From Anaerolineaceae bacterium (GTDB lineage: Bacteria; Chloroflexota; Anaerolineae; JAAYZQ01), in the NCBI GenBank assembly GCA_012514775.1, contig JAAYZQ010000161.1:1-30097 (forward strand): a stretch of 30,097 bases of DNA. The letters run 5' to 3'. The notes under the pieces were generated by a model that was not told the origin of the DNA, did not search any database, and worked only from the letters and a program-made list of their open reading frames with translations. This document shows, piece after piece, positions 8,371 to 14,829 of this stretch. The position numbers were made by a program, and so were the translations under genes. Position 1 is the stretch's first letter; each line of letters starts with the position of its first letter.

Positions 8371-8832
8371 CTAATCCATGGAAGCCTGCCGGGCGGCTTC
8401 CTGGTGCGAGGCGGCGCAGGCCGCGCACAGCCCGGGGATGGACAGGTGGTCTAGCGCCGGCCGGAAGCCGTACTGGGCCTCCAGTTGCCCGGCAAAGGCC
8501 CGGGCAACGTCCAGGTCTGCGCCGATGACCCGGCCACAGCCGTGGCAGACAAGGTGCAGGTGCGGGCCGTGGATGCCCAGCAACTCGTATCGCCGCTGGT
8601 CGTCGCCGGCGTCCACGCAGGAGACGAGGTCAAAGTCCTGCAGCAGGTCCAGCGTGCGGTAGACGGTCGAGATGTCCACCGAGGTGCTGAGGGCCTGGAC
8701 CCGGCCATAGATCTCGTCGACGGTGGCCAGCCCCTCGATGTCGTGCAGCACCGACAGGATCATCTCGCGCTGGGGCGTCAGCCGGAACCCCCGCTCACGT
8801 AGATGCTGGATAAAGACCTCTTCGCAGGCCAT
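8371..8832 (-). CDS. Fur-family metal-responsive transcriptional regulator
   Basis: A 153-residue protein. The winged-helix DNA-binding half includes RLTPQREMILSVL and the recognition helix DISTVYRTLDLL. The dimerisation half carries HGPHLHLVCHGCGRV and ends with CAAC. C96/C99 and C136/C139 form the usual structural zinc site; H88, H91, H93 and H129 are candidate regulatory metal ligands. The ATG at 8832 follows GGGGAGG at 7 bases and is preferred to a start 12 codons upstream. Members include Fur, Zur, Mur, Nur and PerR, and sequence alone does not fix the metal. Its position in front of a family-5 (peptide/nickel) importer, with similar elements at both promoters, suggests it regulates that importer and itself. 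Confidence 0.9.
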   Translation of the reverse strand: MACEEVFIQHLRERGFRLTPQREMILSVLHDIEGLATVDEIYGRVQALSTSVDISTVYRTLDLLQDFDLVSCVDAGDDQRRYELLGIHGPHLHLVCHGCGRVIGADLDVARAFAGQLEAQYGFRPALDHLSIPGLCAACAASHQEAARQASMD

Positions 8833-8852
8833 TGTCTTGCCTCCCCTGGTTA

Positions 8853-8868
8853 TTGCGTCTGTTTGCAA
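8853..8868. promoter_or_regulatory. Candidate operator of the Fur-family gene (TTGC-N8-GCAA)
   Basis: TTGCGTCTGTTTGCAA is an inverted repeat of TTGC and GCAA separated by 8 bases, placed just downstream of the -10 box and about 20 bases before the start codon. It resembles, from memory, the TTGC/GCAA-ended box reported for the nickel regulator Nur of Streptomyces, but with spacing shorter by one base. Binding is not shown. Confidence 0.45.
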
Positions 8869-8873
8869 CAGTA

Positions 8874-8902
8874 ATTATACACCAGAACGGGCAGGATGCA
8901 AA
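8874..8902 (-). promoter_or_regulatory. Sigma70-type promoter of the Fur-family gene
   Basis: On the minus strand TTTGCA (8897-8902), a 17-base spacer and TATAAT (8874-8879). The -10 box overlaps the stop codon of the upstream kinase gene. The operator-like repeat lies just downstream. Confidence 0.6.
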
Positions 8903-9918
8903 CTGGCCGCGGCGTCTGCCCGGTATGCCAGCTCGACGGTCCCCCCGGGCTGAAAGTTGGACTCCAGGTAACGAAGGGACTGCTCGCGGTCCTGGCCTCC
9001 CTCGCCCGATAGAAGAAGAAACGCGCAGTAGGCGGCAATGTCCTGGATGATGCGCTCGTAGCGGTAGTAGGCCAGGGCGGACGCGTCGACCTGTGCCGGA
9101 AACCCATATCCTTCGTAGAAAAGCCTCTCCTCTTCCTCGGGCGACTGCCAGCCGCCAAACAGCCCGCCGCCGATGGACATCAGATCGCGCTCCTTGAACG
9201 CCACGATGGGGGTGTCCCAATCAATGAGGTACAGGTTGTCGCCGGCGGTCAGCAGCACGTTGCCGGCGTGTACGTCGGCGTGGCACAGGACCGGCTGGGG
9301 AGGACGCGCCTGAAGCTCGCCGGCAAGCGCCTCGGCTCGCCCGACAAGGTACAGGATCTCCTCGCGCCTGGCCTGCAACAAGAGGGCCGTCTCGGCGGCG
9401 ACGGGGTCCGAAAAGGCCTCTTGATCCACGCGCTCGAGGAACGCCTTAACATCGTCGCGCCACTGCGGGGTGTAGGTCTCTTGCTGGATGGCGCGGCCCA
9501 GCGCCGCGGGCAGTTCTACGCTGTGCAATGCCCTGAGGGCTGCCCCCAGCTCGCGCCACTGGCGCTCGGACAACGGGATCTCGTAGCCATTGCGACCCTC
9601 GACAAAGGGGTACAGGATAACCTGGAAGGCGCCCAGGGTGGCCGAGATCCGTCCGGTTGTGGTGGGCAGGGGAGGGATGACCTGGGCGATGCCCTGGTCG
9701 CGGAGAAACCTCGGGAGCGTGACAGAGACCTCGTCAAAGGCGCCGCGCCTCAGCTTGACCAGGTATCCCTGGCCTTCGTCTGCCTCGGCACGGTAGACCG
9801 CCGTGTTGACGTCGGCCCCGAGTGGAAGAAAGGTGACCCGGGCGGCAGGCAAGCCGTACTCCCGGGCCAGGCAGGCGACGATGGCGGCGTCTTGGACGTC
9901 GCCGGGCCTGGTGAGCAC
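8875..9918 (-). CDS. APH-fold phosphotransferase, spectinomycin/APH(9)-like
   Basis: A 347-residue kinase-like protein. It has a nucleotide-binding Lys55 (YLVKLR), the catalytic loop LCHADVHAGNVLL (H213, D215, N220) and the metal-binding LIDWDTP (D233), followed by FKERDLMSIGGG. The loop and the KERDLM block after it resemble APH(9)/spectinomycin phosphotransferases more than other APH families, but homoserine or choline kinase-like substrates cannot be excluded. GTG start at 9918, three bases after the stop of the upstream membrane-protein gene, so the two are probably co-transcribed. A resistance role is not proven; chromosomal homologues of unknown substrate are common. Confidence 0.8.
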   Translation of the reverse strand: MLTRPGDVQDAAIVACLAREYGLPAARVTFLPLGADVNTAVYRAEADEGQGYLVKLRRGAFDEVSVTLPRFLRDQGIAQVIPPLPTTTGRISATLGAFQVILYPFVEGRNGYEIPLSERQWRELGAALRALHSVELPAALGRAIQQETYTPQWRDDVKAFLERVDQEAFSDPVAAETALLLQARREEILYLVGRAEALAGELQARPPQPVLCHADVHAGNVLLTAGDNLYLIDWDTPIVAFKERDLMSIGGGLFGGWQSPEEEERLFYEGYGFPAQVDASALAYYRYERIIQDIAAYCAFLLLSGEGGQDREQSLRYLESNFQPGGTVELAYRADAAASLHPARSGV

Positions 9919-9921
9919 GGG

Positions 9922-10689
9922 TCAGCTCGTCTCCGTCCCGTCGGGTGGATTCACAGCGTCCTGGGACGGCCCGGCAGCGCTTCTGCGTGCCGGGGACGCC
10001 GTCTCGCCGGCCGGCCGGGCCAGCCACACCAGGAAGGCACCGTGGATGGCGCCCACCAGCAACCCGACGAGCAGCAGGCAGCCGGCGATCAGGAGGAGGG
10101 CCTGGTAAAGGGGCTGCCCCTTCTGGGCGGCGTCGATGCCCCAGAAGATGATGGGCATGCCGGCGAGCCAGGCCAGCATGTTGGCCGGGAGCCACCAACC
10201 GGCACGCCGCACCTGCTTGCGCAGCACCAGCCACTGGGCAAAGGACAGCACCGCCCCGGCGACGAGGCCCAGCCCGGCGGCAAAGAGGAGCATCATCCAG
10301 CCCGGCGGCTCGGCCACCGGCTGGCCCGAGGCCTCCGCACCCATGTTCATCAGCGTCGAGGGTAAAAAGCCGAGGACGTAGGCCACCATCGCCCCAACCA
10401 GCGTGGCCAGCCACCAGGCGCGGCGGGTGATGCCCGGGAACCAGGGGTGCATGGCCCACCACTGCGCCAGGCCAACCAGCGTGGCCTCGATGGCGCCGCT
10501 GCCGGCGGCCACCAGGAGGGAGAGCAGGACGCCGGCCATGCCCGGCAGGGCCTCCACGCGTGAAAAGAGGAGTGCAATTGCCGCGCCGGTGGCGGCCAGG
10601 CCCAGCATCTCGCTGGCGCCGTTGGCCGCCACCCATCGCCACCAGAGCCTGGCGCCTGAACTCGAAGTGCCCTCCTGTACAGCCATCAT
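9922..10689 (-). CDS. Polytopic membrane protein of unknown function with an internal repeat
   Basis: About 255 residues, with six or seven hydrophobic segments and a polar C-terminal tail (about 230-255). Two halves look alike: each has a QW pair followed by a basic residue cluster, Trp residues and a small-residue membrane helix (GLAQWWAMHPWFPGITRRAWWLA; SFAQWLVLRKQVRRAGWWLPA), which suggests an internal duplication. Similar QW/VLR/WW proteins of unknown role occur in Chloroflexota and cyanobacteria; I do not recognise a named family. Tandem ATGs at 10689 and 10686 follow GGGAGG; the second has slightly better spacing. Likely translated with the downstream kinase. Confidence 0.75.
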   Translation of the reverse strand: MMAVQEGTSSSGARLWWRWVAANGASEMLGLAATGAAIALLFSRVEALPGMAGVLLSLLVAAGSGAIEATLVGLAQWWAMHPWFPGITRRAWWLATLVGAMVAYVLGFLPSTLMNMGAEASGQPVAEPPGWMMLLFAAGLGLVAGAVLSFAQWLVLRKQVRRAGWWLPANMLAWLAGMPIIFWGIDAAQKGQPLYQALLLIAGCLLLVGLLVGAIHGAFLVWLARPAGETASPARRSAAGPSQDAVNPPDGTETS

Positions 10690-10791
10690 CCCTCCCGGAC
10701 GCTGAACGGCCGATCAGCCAGGGCAGCCGGTCACGACCTGCCCCAGGCCACCGTACTCGATCACTGCCCTCACCGGACCCTTTCCTCAGGT

Positions 10792-11535
10792 CTAGACTGC
10801 AACCTCATCAACACTCAGATCGGCCAGAACCGCGTCGAGGCCGGCCAGGCCGTCGGGCTCGCCGGTGGGCGCGGCCGCGCGTTCGCCGGCCAACAAGAGA
10901 AGGATGGCCAGTCCGTCCTCGATAAAGGACGGGATGTCCTCGGGCGAGAGGCGCCTGTTGGACCGGTAGTAGAGCACTCGCCGCCCCTGGCTCTCGACGC
11001 AGAGCCCCGGCCGCCGGGCGAAAAAGGCCAGCTTCTCGTGGCCGAACAGGGAGCGGATCCGCGCCTCGTCGGGACTCTGCAGGAGGTAGGCATCCGAAAA
11101 GTCAGGCTGGCTGTCAAAATCAATGTCCTGCTGACCCAGGAGGCCCGCCAGCTTCTGGCCGATCCCTTCGGGGCGCAAGACAAAGGCAGGCAGGTCCAGT
11201 TGCCCGGATTCGAGGAGGAGCACCGACCGCCTGTGGGTGTGCTGGTTCTTGCCATAGCCGGTGATGTACTGGTAGTCCGCGACCGTGGCGGCGATGCCAT
11301 CCGCCTCGGTGGAGAGCACGTTTGTCGCCCTGCGCGAGTGGCCCCGGGAAAGGAGTGCAAACTCGGCGAGGGCGCCGGCCAGGGCGTCATCCCGTTCCGT
11401 GTAGCGATAGCCCTGGCGTGCCGCCAGGGCGCGCATCTCTTCCATCCGCTTCTGTTTCTGGTAATAGCCCAGGGCAACGACCGCGACGATGACTACGCAC
11501 ATGCCCACGACAACCAGGAGAAACGAGTTGTCCAT
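10792..11535 (-). CDS. Single-pass membrane-anchored protein of unknown function
   Basis: A 247-residue protein with one N-terminal transmembrane segment (about 5-25) followed by a basic stretch (YYQKQKRMEEMRALAARQGYRY) and a soluble domain that probably faces the cytoplasm. The soluble part has alternating strands and helices, with VLSTEADGIAATVADYQYITGYGKNQHTHRRSVLLLES as the most distinctive block, and an acidic C-terminus. I recognise no family, although the order of anchor, Arg/Lys stretch and beta-rich domain is common in DUF-type proteins. The ATG at 11535 has GAGGGGG about 8 bases upstream and is preferred to a longer frame starting 27 codons earlier. Confidence 0.75.
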   Translation of the reverse strand: MDNSFLLVVVGMCVVIVAVVALGYYQKQKRMEEMRALAARQGYRYTERDDALAGALAEFALLSRGHSRRATNVLSTEADGIAATVADYQYITGYGKNQHTHRRSVLLLESGQLDLPAFVLRPEGIGQKLAGLLGQQDIDFDSQPDFSDAYLLQSPDEARIRSLFGHEKLAFFARRPGLCVESQGRRVLYYRSNRRLSPEDIPSFIEDGLAILLLLAGERAAAPTGEPDGLAGLDAVLADLSVDEVAV

Positions 11536-11629
11536 CTTGATAACCCCCTCTTCAGCGCTGAAGGCTTGCCGGCTTGGGCATTCCGCCTGTTTCCGCTGGC
11601 AACCGGTTCTCAACAACCTTTACGCCGCC

Positions 11630-11657
11630 GGGCCGGGCCGCGTTTCACGGCCGGCCC
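11630..11657. repeat. GC-rich hairpin in the gap after the ketopantoate-reductase-like gene
   Basis: GGGCCGGGCCG (11630-11640) pairs with CGGCCGGCCC (11648-11657) around a 7-base loop, with one bulge. It lies about 45 bases past the minus-strand stop at 11700. No T-tract follows, so it is at best a weak terminator or a spacer hairpin. Confidence 0.45.
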
Positions 11658-11699
11658 TCAACCCGGCGCGCAGCCATGGCTTTTTACAGACGTGCTGAC

Positions 11700-12782
11700 C
11701 TACCGGTTTGGGCTTGCAAGGCGCTGGACGGCCCAGGCGCCGCCCGTCATCAACAGGGCAAAGGCAGCGAACAGTGCAATCATGCCGCCCCAGTGCAGCG
11801 GGATCTCGGCGCTGCCATCGGGCACCTGGGGTGGGTCCGGCTCGTAGTAGCGGAGCAGGCTGTCGATAGTCGGCGTGGGGACCGATGTGCTGCGGGCCAG
11901 GACCAGGAACTCGCCGATGAGGTGCTGCACCTCGTCGCGGGCTGCCTCGGCGTGCTTGACCAGGGCTGTCTCCATCAGCGGGTTGGCCAGGATCCGGCTC
12001 AGGACCAAGACCAGGATGGGTTCGGGCAGCCACTGGATCGCCCTGAATTTCGCGGGCGTGACCGGCAGCCCCATCGAGCCCAGGACGCGGAATCCCTCGC
12101 GCATGGCCCGGAGGGCCAGCACCACCAGGTCGCGGGTGCGGGCCAGGCGATAGTTGTCGACGCCGGCGGCGCGCATGGCCGGCGCCAGGGAGGGGAACAG
12201 CAGCGCGACGTGGTACTTGAGCCAGGTGTCCATGTCGGTGCGGATCTCGGCCATAAACCCCGGCGCGCTGTCCAGGACCGATCCCACCCACCGCGTCCGT
12301 TCCGTGACGCGGCCGTCCACCTCGCCAAAGGGCACGCCAGCCTTGTCGTCCTCGCTGCCCGTCAGGCAGTGGACGACGTGGCCCTCGCGGTAGCCGGCGG
12401 AGCCGGGAAAGCCGACCAACACCCGCTCCGCGCCCAGCGCGCCCACCAGCTCCCCCGGCCCGGCGGCGTTGTTCATCAGGAACAGGACGTTGGGCGTGTG
12501 CCGGTTGGCCGCCAGGACGGGCAGGATCTGCAGGGCGTGGTTCTTGCGCATGATGACCAACACCAGGTCGTAGGCGTCGTCCGGCGCCAGCGCGTCCACC
12601 ACGGTTACCGCGGTCGTCGTCTCCTCGCCTGTCATGACGTTCACGAGGACGATACCATGCTCGCGCAGTTCGGCCAGGCGCTGGCCGCGGGCCAGGATCG
12701 ACACGTCGTTGCCACCCTGCTGCAGGCGGGCGGCAAAGAGGCTGCCCAACGGGCCGGCCCCGTATACAAGTATTGTGGCCAT
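11700..12782 (-). CDS. Ketopantoate reductase (PanE/ApbA) family protein with C-terminal membrane segment
   Basis: A 360-residue protein. The NAD(P)-binding GxGxxG is VYGAGPLGSLFAARL near residues 7-20, and ARGQRLAEL follows strand 2. N104/N105 (LMNNAAGPGELVG) and K189 (DTWLKYHVALLFP) match the catalytic Asn and Lys of the family. The C-terminus has a hydrophobic helix (about 333-352) that canonical PanE lacks, so it may be membrane-tethered. The ATG at 12782 follows GAGGAGGAAGG. It may not be the pantothenate enzyme: long divergent homologues of unknown substrate are common. It has its own near-consensus promoter with a palindrome over the start site, so it is probably repressor-controlled. 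Confidence 0.85.
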   Translation of the reverse strand: MATILVYGAGPLGSLFAARLQQGGNDVSILARGQRLAELREHGIVLVNVMTGEETTTAVTVVDALAPDDAYDLVLVIMRKNHALQILPVLAANRHTPNVLFLMNNAAGPGELVGALGAERVLVGFPGSAGYREGHVVHCLTGSEDDKAGVPFGEVDGRVTERTRWVGSVLDSAPGFMAEIRTDMDTWLKYHVALLFPSLAPAMRAAGVDNYRLARTRDLVVLALRAMREGFRVLGSMGLPVTPAKFRAIQWLPEPILVLVLSRILANPLMETALVKHAEAARDEVQHLIGEFLVLARSTSVPTPTIDSLLRYYEPDPPQVPDGSAEIPLHWGGMIALFAAFALLMTGGAWAVQRLASPNR

Positions 12783-12838
12783 GACCTTCCTCCTCTTCGT
12801 AGAGAACTGCTTCAAGGTCTCGGTTGTCTCACGTGTGC

Positions 12839-12859
12839 AATTGCGATGCGATCGCAATT
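12839..12859. promoter_or_regulatory. Perfect palindromic operator candidate
   Basis: Arms AATTGCGAT and ATCGCAATT are perfectly complementary over 9 bp with a 3-base centre. It lies 4 bases downstream of the -10 box and so spans the expected transcription start of the ketopantoate-reductase-like gene. This is a classic position for a dimeric repressor. The regulator is not identifiable from the window. Confidence 0.65.
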
Positions 12860-12862
12860 AGA

Positions 12863-12890
12863 AGTATACTCGGTTCTTCCGGCTTGTCAA
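12863..12890 (-). promoter_or_regulatory. Near-consensus sigma70 promoter
   Basis: On the minus strand TTGACA (12885-12890), a 16-base spacer and TATACT (12863-12868). It drives the ketopantoate-reductase-like gene, with a 5' UTR of about 75 bases. The -35 box overlaps the stop codon of the upstream membrane-protein gene. Confidence 0.75.
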
Positions 12891-13429
12891 GTACCCTGGA
12901 CAGGAAAGAAGGCGGTCCAGACAAAAAGGTCCAGAATCGCCGTCTGGAAACAAAAGGCCAGGCTGCCTGCCACGGCCAGCCAGAAGAACACGCCCGGGTT
13001 GCGCGGGCGCCAGGCCAGCAACGCCAGCAGCACGCCGGCCGAGCCCAGGGCTACCAGGCCCAGCACCAGCCGGATGAGCAGCCACAGCAGGCCGCCTGGT
13101 TGCTGGACCATGGCAGCCGTGAGGGGCAGCCACAACGCCGAGGGGATGAGGATCATCAGGTACAGGACGTGTAGCAGGCTGTACCCAATCCGGCCGGCGA
13201 TGCGCGCCCTGTCGGGCTCGACGCGAAACAGCAGATAGCCGGTGAAAACCAGGTACCCCGTCGCCGCCAGGAGCATGGACGTGACGTACGCCGGCAGCAG
13301 TGTCTCCGGTACATCTCCCCAAAGGGCCTGTTGCGTGGCCGCATCCAGGCTGACGACGTAGGCATAGCTGGCGAGGACCGCCACGCCGCCCACGAGCACG
13401 ATCCAGGCCAGCGTCCTCTTGCTTTTCAT
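12887..13429 (-). CDS. Five-helix membrane protein of unknown function
   Basis: A 180-residue protein with about five hydrophobic segments (roughly 8-30, 45-70, 82-108, 114-142 and 150-176) and short basic loops. I recognise no family. The ATG at 13429 is preferred because GGGGAG lies 5 bases upstream; an ATG four codons earlier is possible. It begins 20 bases after the DUF1295 gene and is probably co-transcribed with it from the promoter at 14400-14428. Confidence 0.75.
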   Translation of the reverse strand: MKSKRTLAWIVLVGGVAVLASYAYVVSLDAATQQALWGDVPETLLPAYVTSMLLAATGYLVFTGYLLFRVEPDRARIAGRIGYSLLHVLYLMILIPSALWLPLTAAMVQQPGGLLWLLIRLVLGLVALGSAGVLLALLAWRPRNPGVFFWLAVAGSLAFCFQTAILDLFVWTAFFPVQGT

Positions 13430-13449
13430 GGTACTCCCCATCCGGCTGC

Positions 13450-14322
13450 TCACAACCGGGGCCGGGGGATCAACACCGGGGTCTGTGCTTTGTAAGCCTC
13501 GTAGTCTTGCTGGCCGCCCCATTTTTCGTCGGCCCGTTTCTCCAGGATGGGTACCCCGCTGATGCGCGTGATGAGCAGGGCGACAAACACCGGCGAGATC
13601 AGGGTGATCCACTGCCAGCCCCGCAGGACGGGCAAGGCAATGATCGCCACGCCAACCCAGAGCACGATCTCACCAAAGTAGTTGGGGTGGCGGGACCACG
13701 CCCACAGGCCGGTGTTGATGAACTTGCCCTTGTTCTTCGGGTCCGCCCGGAAGCGGCTCTTCTGGAGGTCGGCCACGACCTCCATGGCAAAGCCGAAAAG
13801 CCAGACCAGGAAGCCGGCCACAGCAAAGAGCCCCAGTTCCTTCCGGGTGTTGGTCGTGATGGCGGCCAGGGCGGCGGCCAGCGTGAAGGTTATCCACAAG
13901 CCCTGCAGGGTCCAGGTGTTCAGAAAGCGGATGAAGGAGGGCTTGATGTCGTCGAAACGGGCGTCTTTGCCTGCCTTGCGCACGCGGCGAAACAGAAACG
14001 TGCCAAGGCGGGCTGCCCAGACGACCACCAGAGCCAGCAGCAGGATGGACCGGCCGTCGACCACCGAGCTGAGCGCCACGGCGAGTATCGTGACCGTGAT
14101 GTAGGTCAGGCTGCCTGTAAGGTCAAAGAATGACTCGTCCTGCCGCAGGTAGGCCGGGATGAAGGCCAGCCACTGGATGACAAAGGCCAGGCCAACGGCA
14201 AGGGCAAAGATGGGGATGCCAAAGGCAGAAGCTCCGCCCTGGCTGCCGGCCAGGGCCACGCCCAGGCCGACGAGAACGACAATGGCAAAGGTGAGGAGTG
14301 CGTTGCGATCTGTCTGCTTCAT
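13450..14322 (-). CDS. DUF1295 membrane protein (steroid 5-alpha-reductase/ICMT-like)
   Basis: A 290-residue protein with several transmembrane segments. Its C-terminal part carries the DUF1295 signature: QKSRFRADPKNKGKFINTGLWAWSRHPNYFGEI, then EKRADEKWGGQQDYEAYKAQTPVLIP. The RHPNYFGE block is the cofactor-binding region shared with isoprenylcysteine methyltransferases and NADPH-dependent sterol reductases. FFDLTGSLTYI near residues 65-75 is also typical. The likely reaction is reduction of, or methyl transfer to, a lipid, but the substrate is unknown. The ATG at 14322 is separated from a fully consensus promoter by about 75 bases. Confidence 0.88.
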   Translation of the reverse strand: MKQTDRNALLTFAIVVLVGLGVALAGSQGGASAFGIPIFALAVGLAFVIQWLAFIPAYLRQDESFFDLTGSLTYITVTILAVALSSVVDGRSILLLALVVVWAARLGTFLFRRVRKAGKDARFDDIKPSFIRFLNTWTLQGLWITFTLAAALAAITTNTRKELGLFAVAGFLVWLFGFAMEVVADLQKSRFRADPKNKGKFINTGLWAWSRHPNYFGEIVLWVGVAIIALPVLRGWQWITLISPVFVALLITRISGVPILEKRADEKWGGQQDYEAYKAQTPVLIPRPRL

Positions 14323-14399
14323 GGTGTTTGGTCCTTTCGTCCGCTCAAATAGTCAACAGGTTGGGGCACGAACGACGTGCGCGACCGGCCATCCATGCC

Positions 14400-14428
14400 A
14401 TTATACATCACCATACACTTTTTGTCAA
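14400..14428 (-). promoter_or_regulatory. Perfect consensus sigma70 promoter
   Basis: On the minus strand TTGACA (14423-14428), a 17-base spacer and TATAAT (14400-14405). It drives the DUF1295 gene and the membrane gene after it. It lies back to back with the plus-strand promoter at 14515. Confidence 0.8.
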
Positions 14429-14514
14429 GATATTGCAAAGATTTGTGACGGAACTCTAATGCGGCCTTGATGCCGGGCTGGTGTCCAGTATACTCGACAC
14501 CCGTCCCCTCGATT

Positions 14515-14543
14515 TTGACACTGCGCTCCCGCTATGATACACT
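14515..14543 (+). promoter_or_regulatory. Sigma70-type promoter of the leader-controlled operon
   Basis: TTGACA (14515-14520), a 17-base spacer and TACACT (14538-14543). Transcription would start near 14550, leaving a leader of about 280 bases before the first start codon at 14830. Confidence 0.6.
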
Positions 14544-14549
14544 CCAGCC

Positions 14550-14780
14550 GGTTCTTGAACAATCGATTGCGCCATCTTCGAGCCTCATCACCTGCGGGTT
14601 TGAGCGGTCTGTCTCCGGCATCGACCGGAGACGCGACACCATTGTGAATGCTCGGGCCTATGGTCTGAGGCCGATAGGGCACGGCGGGAAACGGCTGTGC
14701 CTCCCATGCTTGGAAAGGAGATGCGCCGCTCAGACAGACGATCGGCTCTGCAACGGCATCCTTCCAGGATGCCGTTTTCT
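14550..14780 (+). ncRNA. Structured leader RNA, candidate riboswitch of unidentified class
   Basis: The leader has nested pairing. An outer helix joins TGAGCGG (14601-14607) and CCGCTCA (14726-14732). Inside it are hairpins GTCTCCGG/CCGGAGAC (14611-14618/14625-14632), GGCCT/AGGCC (14655-14659/14668-14672), GGCAC/GTGCC (14678-14682/14697-14701, with GGGAAAC in its loop) and CTCC/GGAG (14702-14705/14717-14720). GTCTGTCT (14607-14614) can instead pair with AGACAGAC (14732-14739), which excludes the outer helix. An intrinsic terminator follows. A multi-helix domain closed by one stem and followed by a terminator ahead of an uptake operon is the standard attenuation-riboswitch layout. I could not match it to cobalamin, TPP, FMN, SAM or lysine consensus elements. 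A molybdenum-cofactor-type aptamer is a possibility that I cannot verify by eye. Confidence 0.55.
14752..14780 (+). terminator. Intrinsic terminator in the operon leader (attenuator)
   Basis: AACGGCATCCT (14752-14762) pairs perfectly with AGGATGCCGTT (14766-14776) around a 3-base loop, followed by TTCTTGTT. An 11-bp stem running into a T-rich tract, 50 bases before the start codon and after a promoter and structured RNA, points to regulated premature termination. Confidence 0.8.
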
Positions 14781-14829
14781 TGTTGGGGAAGCAGGCAGCT
14801 CATATTAACTCAAGGAGGAGCAAGTCGCC

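Noticed and set aside
8853..8868. Naming the regulator Nur outright from the TTGC/GCAA box
   Set aside because: Spacing differs by one base from the box as I remember it and the metal ligands do not settle the subfamily; kept only as a hypothesis.
12848..12855. GCGATCGC octamer resembling the cyanobacterial HIP1 element
   Set aside because: Single occurrence that is simply part of the operator palindrome; no other copies were noticed and the gene content is not cyanobacterial.
11574..13238. Long plus-strand open frame of about 550 codons
   Set aside because: It runs antisense across the ketopantoate-reductase-like gene and two intergenic regions including a promoter, with composition typical of an antisense shadow.
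14622..14637. Partial match to the cobalamin riboswitch B12 box (GACCGGAGACGCGAC)
   Set aside because: Several conserved positions differ, it forms one arm of a local 8-bp hairpin, and it lies near the start of the leader with too little RNA upstream for a cobalamin aptamer core.
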